Shown here: piece after piece, positions 30,872-38,562 of the stretch | How the letters are laid out: each line of letters starts with the position of its first letter | Numbering within the stretch: position 1 is the stretch's first letter | Virus record (IMG/VR): IMGVR_UViG_3300042261_000601 | Span: 1 to 40,049 of that record | DNA length: 40,049 bases | Source of the DNA: a virus | Direction: 5' to 3' (one strand) | Notes under the pieces: model-generated | Databases searched by the model: none | Told to the model about the DNA's origin: nothing | What the model saw: the letters and a program-made list of their open reading frames with translations, nothing else | Made by a program: the position numbers and the translations under genes

Positions 30872-31308
30872 GGTGCGTTTTGCTTGGTTTCGTATTTGAT
30901 TTGGATCGCTTGCATTGGCTCCTCGTCGTAGTTGTCGATGGAGACCAGCTTCACATAGCCCGCGCCTTTGGGGTCAACCTCGGCCACGGTGTACACTCCA
31001 GTCTTGCCTGTCGCAGTGTTGGTTACTGCTAGCATGCGACTAGCAAGACTCTCGAACGTTGAGCCGTCCACAGATCTCGCGAACGTGAAAACCACGGGCC
31101 CATTCGTGCCCGCGTTCTCGAGCTCGAAGTACATGTGGACAGCCCCGATCTTGCTCTTGCCGACGTACATGGTCGCATTCGTTGGCGACACGCTAGACTG
31201 AGCTGCAAGAGTCGTTGGCACGTTCGGCATCGTTACCAAAGCCATGCTCTGGGCTTGGCTGGTAACGGCCAGCAGTGCCAACACTGAGAACAGTAAGAGA
31301 TGCCTCAT
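30868..31308 (-). CDS. Secreted beta protein, paralogue 2 (146 aa)
   Basis: The start is the ATG at 31308, with GGAG 8 nt upstream; the long upstream frame overlaps the capsid gene. MRHLLLFSVLALLAVTSQAQS is a signal peptide. It shares FARSVDGSTFESL, VAEVDPKGAGYVKLVS and the terminal QNAP with its downstream neighbour. Tandem duplication of an exported protein is likely. Confidence 0.75.
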   Translation of the reverse strand: MRHLLLFSVLALLAVTSQAQSMALVTMPNVPTTLAAQSSVSPTNATMYVGKSKIGAVHMYFELENAGTNGPVVFTFARSVDGSTFESLASRMLAVTNTATGKTGVYTVAEVDPKGAGYVKLVSIDNYDEEPMQAIQIKYETKQNAP

Positions 31309-31336
31309 CGTGAGATCTCCTATTGCGTCAGCCGGC

Positions 31337-33292
31337 TTACGCCGACTTGATGACGAAGCCCGCAGTCGCGTCGGCCTTGCTCGCGCCGAACATGCACTCA
31401 TACGACTGCCAGAAGGTCCGAGTCGCGAGACTGAACCATTGATACTGGGCAATCGAGATGCCCACGCCAGGAACCGTGAACGTGGTTTGCGCGAGCGTGT
31501 TCCCGGGCACGTTCGGTGCCTCAAGCGGGAGCCCAGCCACCAGGGCAATCGCCTGCGGATTGCAGATGAACCCGCGGACGTTCGTCCCCGCAGAAGTCCA
31601 GAGCGTGCTCTCATAGATCGCGTCCCAGCCGAACGCGCTCCAACCGTTCGATCCTGACTCAGTCGGAGTCCGCTGGAAGTAAGACGGGGTGTTGGTAAGC
31701 CGTGCGAAGTATTCTCCGTCAAGGATCGCGTTCTTGATCGGAGACTTCTTGAGTTGGCCGCGGCCTGTCGTCATGTCCGCCCAGCCGAACGCCTCGGGAG
31801 CCGACACGATCGCGTCGCCAGTGAAGTTCGCCGTGGTGATCGGCGCGGTGGCGAGACCGATCAGAGTGTCTGCCATCACGGCCGCGTTGACCTCCAGCAG
31901 GTTCTCCATCCGCATGCCGGAGTTGAGTTCGCCGGTGGTGACGTGGAACCCAACAGACTTACGCGCCATCGTCACAGAGACGACATCGACAGTGCTGTCG
32001 CCACTCTCGAAGTTGGTGGCGTTCGTTTGAGCAGTGGCGCCGGCAGTGACGAGCCGCACGACGTGGGTCGCATTCGGCTTGTAGGGATCCATCGAGAAAT
32101 CCCGCATGAAGGCCGCCAGGGGCGCCCATCGATTCTGGAGCTTCACGACCATGCCGGGCGTCAGGAACGACGTGACCAGAGTGGGAGAGTAGGTGTTGTC
32201 GTTGCGCGGGGTGGCCAGGACGAGATCGTCATAGTCCAGCCTGATCGCGTTCCAGCGCTCGTTGACGTTCTGGATCGCGTTGATCTGCTCCAGCCGAGTG
32301 CCCAACACGCGGGCGCCGCTGGGTGCGATGGGGGCGTTGACATGCGCAGGATTCAACGCGAGCATGACCTTCATCGATGCCTCATCGTCGAGCCCGGCCT
32401 TGGTCCAAAACCCGACTTGGTCAGCAGTGATGCGAGTCTCAGTCAGCGCTTTGTCAACCGACTCTTTCACACGCGCCAACCGAAGCGCGTCGTTCTGTGC
32501 CGTGATAGCCGCAAGCTGGGCCTTCATGGCCTCAAGCTCGGCGTTCATTGGGGCGGCGGGAGCCGCCGGGGTAGCGGTTTGGGGGTCCATACTATTTTCG
32601 TCCTTTCGTTTTGTCATCCCGGCGGTGCCGGAAATCATATTGAGAATGTGAGTTGGTGCTCTGAGATTTTTGATGTCGACGGCCTGGAGGTTCTTGCTGA
32701 CATCATGCTCAGACATTTCTCCGAGCCCGAGCTTGCAAGCCTCCTCGCCGGTCAACCACGTCTCGTCCTTCATCGCCTTGCGCCAGTAGGACACGGGCTT
32801 TCCTGTCCTCTGCGCGTAGACCTGCGCAATCACATCGTCGTTCTTGCGCAGCATCTCAATCGTCTTCTCCATCGAATCCGCGTTGCCCTGGGCTAGCACC
32901 CAAGCCTCATGGATCATGACGATGGCAGCTTTCGGAATGACACACCGGGAGCCGGAAAGCATGAGCACGGAAGCGATCGAAGCCGCATACCCGGTAACAT
33001 AGCAGGTAACGTTTTCTCGCTCTCGCAAGGCATGATACATCCCGAGCCCGTCAACGATGCTGCCGCCCTGGGAGTTGATTCGGACGCTGATTGGTCTTCC
33101 GGCTGGGATTGCTTTGATAGCTTCGCGGAGTGCATTGCTGGTCGTGGTTGTGTCGGAAAAAAATCCATCCCCGATGACGCCATCGATAATTATTTCCGCC
33201 GCTGGCTCATCGGTCTCATTCCTGAGCGTGAAGCACAGTCGCGCCTTAGTGTCACAAGTCGTCACCGGGGAAGATGTCACAAAGGTGTTCAT
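31337..33292 (-). CDS. Fused ClpP-type prohead protease and major capsid protein
   Basis: A 651-aa protein. Residues 1-220 are a ClpP/S49-like protease: RINSQGGSIVDG at 71-82, GYAAS at 101-105 (probable nucleophile Ser105) and IHEA with His128. A linker with MDPQTATPAAPAAPMNAELEAMKAQLAAITAQ (about 235-265) resembles a scaffold or delta domain. The rest is the capsid, HK97-like in layout (LVLATPRNDNTYSPTLVTSFLTPGMVV...). An ATG at 32590 has AAAGGACG upstream, so a 417-aa scaffold-capsid product may also be translated on its own. Confidence 0.85.
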   Translation of the reverse strand: MNTFVTSSPVTTCDTKARLCFTLRNETDEPAAEIIIDGVIGDGFFSDTTTTSNALREAIKAIPAGRPISVRINSQGGSIVDGLGMYHALRERENVTCYVTGYAASIASVLMLSGSRCVIPKAAIVMIHEAWVLAQGNADSMEKTIEMLRKNDDVIAQVYAQRTGKPVSYWRKAMKDETWLTGEEACKLGLGEMSEHDVSKNLQAVDIKNLRAPTHILNMISGTAGMTKRKDENSMDPQTATPAAPAAPMNAELEAMKAQLAAITAQNDALRLARVKESVDKALTETRITADQVGFWTKAGLDDEASMKVMLALNPAHVNAPIAPSGARVLGTRLEQINAIQNVNERWNAIRLDYDDLVLATPRNDNTYSPTLVTSFLTPGMVVKLQNRWAPLAAFMRDFSMDPYKPNATHVVRLVTAGATAQTNATNFESGDSTVDVVSVTMARKSVGFHVTTGELNSGMRMENLLEVNAAVMADTLIGLATAPITTANFTGDAIVSAPEAFGWADMTTGRGQLKKSPIKNAILDGEYFARLTNTPSYFQRTPTESGSNGWSAFGWDAIYESTLWTSAGTNVRGFICNPQAIALVAGLPLEAPNVPGNTLAQTTFTVPGVGISIAQYQWFSLATRTFWQSYECMFGASKADATAGFVIKSA

Positions 33293-33378
33293 GCCTTAAT
33301 CAGATAGCGGGCTTTGTAGATCGATGTCGGGACGTTCACGAGGAACCACTGCAAACCTATGATATGGTCGAGCGTCAT
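33289..33378 (-). CDS. 29-aa coupled micro-ORF between portal and protease
   Basis: ATG (33378) overlaps the portal stop (ATGA), and its TGA overlaps the protease start (ATGA). Product: MTLDHIIGLQWFLVNVPTSI...KA, with a hydrophobic first half that could be a short membrane or helical peptide. Both overlaps follow the pattern of this genome, so it is probably translated. It may couple portal and protease translation or be a small structural peptide. Confidence 0.6.
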   Translation of the reverse strand: MTLDHIIGLQWFLVNVPTSIYKARYLIKA

Positions 33379-34904
33379 TCCTTCGGGTCCTTGGGCTTGG
33401 TGTCTGGGGGAACCACGTCCATCTCATCTTCCTTGCGCGCAGACTCCGCCGAAATCCGCTCCACCTTGTCAGCCTGCACGGTCGAGATCTCAGCCGGGTC
33501 GACTCCGTACTTGATTGCGAGATCCCGCACCAGCTTGGCCTCTCGGGCACGCTGCTCCAGGACCTTGCGGTAATCGTCGCCACCCTCGAGACACACACCC
33601 TCAAACGTTCGATAGCCGGCAGACAGTTCGTTGATAGTGGCCTGGCTGTTCCGGCCAACGTCCACGTTCACGCTCCTGGGCGGGCGGATGCTCACGCGCC
33701 ACCAGTCGTCAGGTGCCCCGGCAAGCGCCTTGTCGTAGCGACATGCCCACCCCATCACATACTCGAAGATCCTGATGAGATGAGAGCCTATAACCTCCGA
33801 CCGAGAGCGGAAGTAGGTGGCAGCTGTGTCAAGATCGGACCGCACAACCGTGCCCTGCATCGAGAACGGACGCACGAGCATCGGTGAGATGCCGACGCCG
33901 GCACATATCGCACCGGTCAGATAGTCCCAATATTGCTGAGATACTACACTGGGACGCGTCGGCTGAATCATCTGCAAATCCTCATCGGGCTTGAGATAGG
34001 CCGTTTCGCCGCCGAGGATCGAGCGGAAATAGTCATAGCGGTTTTGCGTGACCGCCTGGCCCGCCGTGTTCGTGGTGCTTGTCGCGAACGCCAAGCGCCG
34101 TGCAACGCCTGCATCCTGGGCCTCGCCGGCCGCGTTCTTGACAACCTTCGTGACGCTCGCCTGGTCCTTCGCTGCTCTCATTTCGAGCATCTGCAAGTCG
34201 TCGAGATCGTGTAACAGATTGAGGACCGGATAGAAGAACGTCAACCCTCTGAACTGCCCCGGACGGCTCGGCTCGTAGATGTGGACGAAGCTATCGGCGG
34301 GAATCCACTCCTTCGCAAACTTGGTGTCATCGAACGCGTCGCGGAGCCAATACCCAAGCGGCCTGCCACCAGCGGACATGTCAACCTGCACGCCGTCGAT
34401 GATTGTCTTCCCCTCCTCACGCTGCTTGTCCGGTGGGGTCTTGACTCTGTGAGACTCGATCAACTGGACGCGTGGGCGCCCACTGTCACCGACCGTCAGC
34501 CAAAACCAAGCCTCCCCGTCAACAAACCATGTCCGCGCAGCTAGACTCTGGAGCGTGCCGAAGTTCGCCCGGCTGGCCACGTCGGGGAACTTGCACCACT
34601 GGTCCCACCACTCTTGAGCCCTCTGGTTCCATTCCGCGTTGCTGGACGCGCAGACGAACTGCAAACCAGACGGCCCCACAGTGTACTGCTCGAAAAGGTC
34701 TGCGAGCCTATTGCATAGCCAGTTATTGGCCTCAAACGATCGAACCTTGCGCGTCAACTCCTCGCGAGTGAACTTGTCCGCGTCAAGCCGCGCATCCTGG
34801 ACGACATGGTTGATCCAGGACCTGTCACCCCAGCGGGTATAGGCCGCATCGTAGCGGTTCAGGATCTTCGCGATCCGGCTGAGGATTCGAGCTCGAATAC
34901 TCAT
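33375..34904 (-). CDS. Portal protein, lambda family
   Basis: A 509-aa protein with SIRARILSRIAKILNRYDAAYTRW and SFEANNWLCNRLADLFEQYTVGPSGLQFVC, then WWDQWCKFPDVASRANFGTLQSLAARTWFVDGEAWFW. This is the pattern of lambda-GpB-type portals. It forms the dodecameric DNA gate of the prohead. ATGA overlaps on both sides couple it to its neighbours. Confidence 0.9.
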   Translation of the reverse strand: MSIRARILSRIAKILNRYDAAYTRWGDRSWINHVVQDARLDADKFTREELTRKVRSFEANNWLCNRLADLFEQYTVGPSGLQFVCASSNAEWNQRAQEWWDQWCKFPDVASRANFGTLQSLAARTWFVDGEAWFWLTVGDSGRPRVQLIESHRVKTPPDKQREEGKTIIDGVQVDMSAGGRPLGYWLRDAFDDTKFAKEWIPADSFVHIYEPSRPGQFRGLTFFYPVLNLLHDLDDLQMLEMRAAKDQASVTKVVKNAAGEAQDAGVARRLAFATSTTNTAGQAVTQNRYDYFRSILGGETAYLKPDEDLQMIQPTRPSVVSQQYWDYLTGAICAGVGISPMLVRPFSMQGTVVRSDLDTAATYFRSRSEVIGSHLIRIFEYVMGWACRYDKALAGAPDDWWRVSIRPPRSVNVDVGRNSQATINELSAGYRTFEGVCLEGGDDYRKVLEQRAREAKLVRDLAIKYGVDPAEISTVQADKVERISAESARKEDEMDVVPPDTKPKDPKE

Positions 34905-35308
34905 CGGTAGCCCGTCCCGGTTGGCAGCCGAACCATAGTGAAGTCTGTCAGCGTGGTAGTCACACGCTGCATCTCATCATCTGCCAGCATCGCATCAAAG
35001 ATAGCGCTGTCAGCAGTGCTGAGTCCGGCAGAGAGGAGAGAAGCCTTAACCCGATCGTGTAGGTCGATCAGTTGGCTTGAGAGTTCAGCAAGGACCTGCG
35101 GCGTGATGTATTGGTCAGTTCCAGGGATCTGGAATGAATAGGACTGCCCGTTGGCGGAAGCCCCAACGACAACCCTGCCGTCCTTGGTCGCGTTGATGAC
35201 ATTGATCCCGAGAGAGAGGAGAACATCGGACAACGCAAGACCGCTATCGACAGCGCTCTTGTAGGCGCTTCGAAGAAAAAGCCGACGGTAGGCCGCGGTT
35301 GTCGCCAC
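34901..35308 (-). CDS. Head-tail joining-region protein, gpW position (135 aa)
   Basis: GTG start. LFLRSAYKSAVDSGLALSDVLLSLGINVINATKDG... then SYSFQIPGTDQYITPQVLAELSSQLIDLHDRVKASL. It is helical. The place between large terminase and portal is that of lambda gpW, but it is longer and I see no gpW signature. The gap at 35309-35367 holds nothing visible. Confidence 0.5.
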   Translation of the reverse strand: MATTAAYRRLFLRSAYKSAVDSGLALSDVLLSLGINVINATKDGRVVVGASANGQSYSFQIPGTDQYITPQVLAELSSQLIDLHDRVKASLLSAGLSTADSAIFDAMLADDEMQRVTTTLTDFTMVRLPTGTGYR

Positions 35309-35367
35309 GCGCCTACCGTCTACCTTATCTCACGAAAATGCTAGATGCCGTGTGTTGCCGTGTTTTG

Positions 35368-35580
35368 CTATCGCTTGCCACCAGATGCAACAGGAACTGT
35401 AAAGCGCTTCGACTGAACAACCTTCAACGGCATCGGGAACGACACCAGCGCTTGCCTGATCTCGTCCGGCGTCGCACGACCACCGAGGATATGCCCGTTT
35501 TTCATCGCCGCCCGTACCCACTTCTCGCTCCGCTGGAAGTAGTCAGCGAGATCTTTCACCGTCATCATGCGTTCTGTCAT
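35368..35580 (-). CDS. Small winged-helix/HTH DNA-binding protein (70 aa)
   Basis: MTERMMTVKDLADYFQRSEKWVRAAMKNGHILGGRATPDEIRQAL is a MerR/excisionase-like HTH opening, as in Nu1-type DNA-binding domains. The ATG overlaps the TerL stop and has GGAGGA upstream. It may help packaging-site recognition or regulate. Confidence 0.65.
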   Translation of the reverse strand: MTERMMTVKDLADYFQRSEKWVRAAMKNGHILGGRATPDEIRQALVSFPMPLKVVQSKRFTVPVASGGKR

Positions 35581-37445
35581 TTGTCCTCCATTGGTATTGA
35601 TAACAAGCCGAAAAACATAGCAGCCGCAACCTGCTGCACCTCGCAGTCAAACAGATGGTTCGGCCACCGATCGCTGCGCAAGTGCCACTCCCACACTGTG
35701 CGCCCGTTGCGCTTGTTCCTCACCTCAGTCTTCACCTCCCCATCCATGTGCCGCCAATACTCAGTGGTAGCCATCGCCTTCGATACCGACCACTCAACCC
35801 GCGTGTCCTTCGAACGGGCCGGGTCGCGCATCGCGGACAACACGTCCTTGAAGAAGTCGCCAGAGAACTCGAATAGCGACATGTCAACTTGCCCAGCATC
35901 CCCTGTCCCTGAGAATGGATCTATGTTCCTGAGATAGTATGGAAGGTGCTGGCCCTTCTCATCGCGCCACCGCCTCCGACTGGGCATGCCCTTGGCCGGC
36001 ATCCACCCCAGGCACAGCGGGCGCCTGTCCTTGCCCTGCGGGACAATCGCCCCAAATCTCGCGCAGGTGCGGTAAACCTCCGCGTCATCGCGGGCACCAT
36101 AGCCAGAGTCTACCACAACCCCAACGTCGTGGACACCGTTGGCAACCTGGATGTCCCGCAGATCCTCCCACGTCTCGCACGATCCAGCCACGATCCCGCA
36201 AGATGCCGCAGTGTCCCCAGGCTCCCATTGCCGCACCACATACCAGAAGTGCGGACTCTTCGCCTGGCAATCCACTGTCATTATCCGCCGGCTGCCGGCT
36301 CCAGCCTCGCGTGCCATCTCCGTGATGATTTCGACACGCTGCGTCAACGTGTCCTGATTCTCCCACGGCTCGGCAAGTTCGTTCGTGACGAACCCCTTGA
36401 GCCCTAGCAGGTTGGTCTTGGCCTGCAAGAACCGCACCGCGATTGCTCCCCATGATGTCTGAGGAGAACAAGAGTAGAGGCTTGGCAGGTGGTAGCTGCG
36501 ACACCCCGCGGCGCCTGATGCCGTCGGCCGCCACTCGCCAAACCTCACCATCCTCGTCTTCGAGCTGTCGTGGATCTGACTCTGACAGTGCGGGCACGTC
36601 GCCACAGTCTGCCTGCTCACCGCGTCCAGATCCCACGTCCCGTCCGGCCGCCGGCACGATGCAGGCCACGAGATGAACGCTGTGTCAGCCTCAGGGAAGA
36701 TGGTGAACTCCTTGGACCATGCGAGCACAAAGAACTCACCGCAGGCTGGGCATGGGAGGTAGTAACGCCGCTGGTCCCCATTGCGAAACGCCACCCAGAC
36801 CGCGCCGGACGATATCGTCGGCGTGCTGGTCTTGACCCTCAGCGGCATCGGCTGTGCCTTTGTCCTCGCCTCCAACTGCTCGACCGCCTGCGCTTCCCGC
36901 TCAGTCTCGTCCCCCAACTTGTCAACCTCGTCCATCACCACCTTTCTCGCTGGCCTCGAGGATGTATTCGCTGGACTGTGTGAGCCAACGAACGTGAGCA
37001 GGCTGCCGCCCAACGCCATCTGCATCGTCGTATAGGTACTGCGTTTGACGTTGCCAATCGGGACACGGCCCCGCAATGGCGCGCTCGCCTCGACCATCGG
37101 ACGAAACCGCGTGGTCGAGAACGACCGCGCCAACACCTCGTTCGGCATCGCCCAGAGGATTGTCGATGGGTCCTCACACAGCGACCACGCCACCCCCGCC
37201 ATCACCATCGTCGTCTTGCCTGTCTGAGAACCGAAGCACAGCGCAAGATCCGTCACGCCTGGCGTGTTGAACGCGTCCAGCGGCTCGCGCAGGTACTCGT
37301 ACCCGGCCCACCCCACCGGCCCCGGACCAGTCGGCGGCGGGATTACCAGATGCTCCGAACACCACTCATGCACCGGCCGGCGGTCCGGCGGCGTGAGCAA
37401 CTCGCGTTGCAGGATCAAGAGCCGGTTGCGCTGGTCGGGGGTCAC
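35577..37445 (-). CDS. Large terminase subunit, GpA family
   Basis: 622 aa from a GTG at 37445, with GGAGGAG right before it and GTGA overlap with the small subunit. Walker A GSQTGKTT at 72-79, Walker B KVVMDEVDKL with Asp172/Glu173, and two CxxC pairs (CPACGEFF, CPHCQSQ) as in lambda GpA-type terminases. It cuts concatemers and pumps DNA into the prohead. The nuclease domain is in the C-terminal third (VVVDSGYGARDDAEVYR). The upstream in-frame ATG at 37487 overlaps the small subunit and is less likely. Confidence 0.92.
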   Translation of the reverse strand: MTPDQRNRLLILQRELLTPPDRRPVHEWCSEHLVIPPPTGPGPVGWAGYEYLREPLDAFNTPGVTDLALCFGSQTGKTTMVMAGVAWSLCEDPSTILWAMPNEVLARSFSTTRFRPMVEASAPLRGRVPIGNVKRSTYTTMQMALGGSLLTFVGSHSPANTSSRPARKVVMDEVDKLGDETEREAQAVEQLEARTKAQPMPLRVKTSTPTISSGAVWVAFRNGDQRRYYLPCPACGEFFVLAWSKEFTIFPEADTAFISWPASCRRPDGTWDLDAVSRQTVATCPHCQSQIHDSSKTRMVRFGEWRPTASGAAGCRSYHLPSLYSCSPQTSWGAIAVRFLQAKTNLLGLKGFVTNELAEPWENQDTLTQRVEIITEMAREAGAGSRRIMTVDCQAKSPHFWYVVRQWEPGDTAASCGIVAGSCETWEDLRDIQVANGVHDVGVVVDSGYGARDDAEVYRTCARFGAIVPQGKDRRPLCLGWMPAKGMPSRRRWRDEKGQHLPYYLRNIDPFSGTGDAGQVDMSLFEFSGDFFKDVLSAMRDPARSKDTRVEWSVSKAMATTEYWRHMDGEVKTEVRNKRNGRTVWEWHLRSDRWPNHLFDCEVQQVAAAMFFGLLSIPMEDK

Positions 37446-37855
37446 TTGATCTCCTCCCTGATGGTCTTGAGTCCGTTGTCTACCCACGATTGAATCTGAG
37501 ATCTCGCGTGCTCCGGGTCTGTGGGGTTGACCCGGGCAGCGAGTACGGCCGGAGCCGACAACAGCAGATCCCGGACGGGGAGCAGCGTGGACCGGATCAT
37601 TGCCTCGGCCTCGCCCATCGGCACCAACTCGCGCCGCGCCTCAGCGTTCGCCAGCCGCAGCTTCTCCGCCCGCTCCTGGTCCACCGCTATCCGCGCAGCA
37701 GTCTCATCCCCATAGAGCGCATCTATTAGTTCCTTGAGAGTGAAGCCGTCAGTTCCGCCGTGCTTGATGTCAACCCCGTTGCGCAGCAGACCTGACCTCA
37801 CCGTGGCCGGAGACCTCCCTAGCTCGTTCGCGAATGCTGAGATGGTGAGCTTCAC
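37442..37855 (-). CDS. Small terminase subunit, Nu1-like
   Basis: 137 aa from a GTG at 37855 that overlaps the stop of the 53-aa gene (GTGA). A GTG at 37873 is the alternative. KLTISAFANELGRSPATVRSGLLRNGVDIKHGG is an N-terminal HTH, as in Nu1. A central coiled coil (IAVDQERAEKLRLANAEARRELV) is the subunit-assembly region. It binds the packaging start site for the large subunit. Confidence 0.82.
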   Translation of the reverse strand: MKLTISAFANELGRSPATVRSGLLRNGVDIKHGGTDGFTLKELIDALYGDETAARIAVDQERAEKLRLANAEARRELVPMGEAEAMIRSTLLPVRDLLLSAPAVLAARVNPTDPEHARSQIQSWVDNGLKTIREEIK

Positions 37856-38013
37856 TTGCAGAGCAACGACCACAGCTTGGCTATCAGAGTAAATATCTGT
37901 ATCGGCTCCTCAGCCGTCGCCTTACCGTCGTAGTCATAGTATATCACCTTGCGTTGTGATATGTCAAGAATTACGTACGCTGTTTTGGCCTGTGTCTGAT
38001 TTTTGGTGTCCAT
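37852..38013 (-). CDS. Small hypothetical protein before terminase (53 aa)
   Basis: The frame from ATG 38013 to TGA 37852 gives MDTKNQTQAKTAYVILDISQ, then QRKVIYYDYDGKATAEEPIQIFTLIAKLWSLL. The stop overlaps the terminase GTG as GTGA, matching other overlaps here. It has alternating hydrophobic strands and one helix. No Shine-Dalgarno is clear. It overlaps the promoter-like sequence at 37938-37967, and one of the two may be a false signal. Confidence 0.5.
   Translation of the reverse strand: MDTKNQTQAKTAYVILDISQRKVIYYDYDGKATAEEPIQIFTLIAKLWSLLCK
37938..37967 (-). promoter_or_regulatory. Near-consensus promoter with operator dyad, late genes
   Basis: On the minus strand TTGACA (37967-37962), 18 bp, TATACT (37943-37938). 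TATCAC-AACGCAAG-GTGATA (37961-37942), a perfect 6-bp inverted repeat, lies exactly in the spacer. A GCGTACGTA a few bases upstream (37980-37972) matches part of the RHH control region (12571-12579). It could be the regulated late promoter, but it also lies inside the 53-aa reading frame. Confidence 0.5.
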
Positions 38014-38135
38014 AAACTTTACTGTTAGACTATGTCATTTTGTGAATTTTTGACTCTCGGGTGCAAAGTGGGCGTTATCGTCACCCGTTCCCGTCGGCCG
38101 GTCCAAGGAGACTCCCTAGGCAAAATCTGCCGCTA

Positions 38136-38196
38136 GGAACTTTTTGCCGTCTCATAGTTTGACACTTTTCCGTCATTTGGGTGGGAACTTTTTGCC
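38136..38196. repeat. 13-bp direct repeat GGAACTTTTTGCC, two copies
   Basis: Identical copies at 38136-38148 and 38184-38196, 48 bp start to start, in an otherwise non-coding stretch between the late promoter and the iterons. A CCTAG...CTAGG inverted repeat lies at the left copy. They may be protein-binding sites of the origin or late promoter. Bases 38200-38385 show nothing further that I can interpret. Confidence 0.5.
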
Positions 38197-38389
38197 TACC
38201 GCGCAGAATGCTCCAGAATGCCCCAGGACGCGTCCTGCCTGCTTTCCGCTGTCCTGACACCTTTGAGGCGGTTGGAGGCTGCTGGCGTGGCGTATAGCGC
38301 AACGCTGGGGCATCGTTGGTTGGCGCTGTGTGTGCGCTTTGGTGCGCGGACCAGTGGGGGGTGGGGTGCTGGTGGTGCTGGCCATGCTG

Positions 38390-38551
38390 TGTGCAAGTGT
38401 GCAAGCCAGTGTGCAACATCGAAACTAGGGGGATAGGGGGTGTGCAAGCTGTGCAAACATACCACCCCCCCTTAAAGGGGGGTGGGTTTGCACATGCACG
38501 TTGCACAGTGTGCAAGGTATGTTTTGCACAGTCGATTTGCACACTTGCACA
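38390..38551. other. Putative replication origin: 11 TTGCACA/TGTGCAA iterons around a palindrome
   Basis: TGTGCAA at 38390, 38398, 38410, 38441, 38450 and 38509; its complement TTGCACA at 38488, 38501, 38524, 38537 and 38545. Between the two groups is CCACCCCCC-CTTAAA-GGGGGGTGG (38462-38485). All five copies to the left of the palindrome are in one orientation, and five of the six to the right are in the other. This iteron/palindrome layout, next to a primase-helicase gene, is that of plasmid or satellite-phage origins. Confidence 0.75.
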
Positions 38552-38562
38552 CTTGGCTTTTT

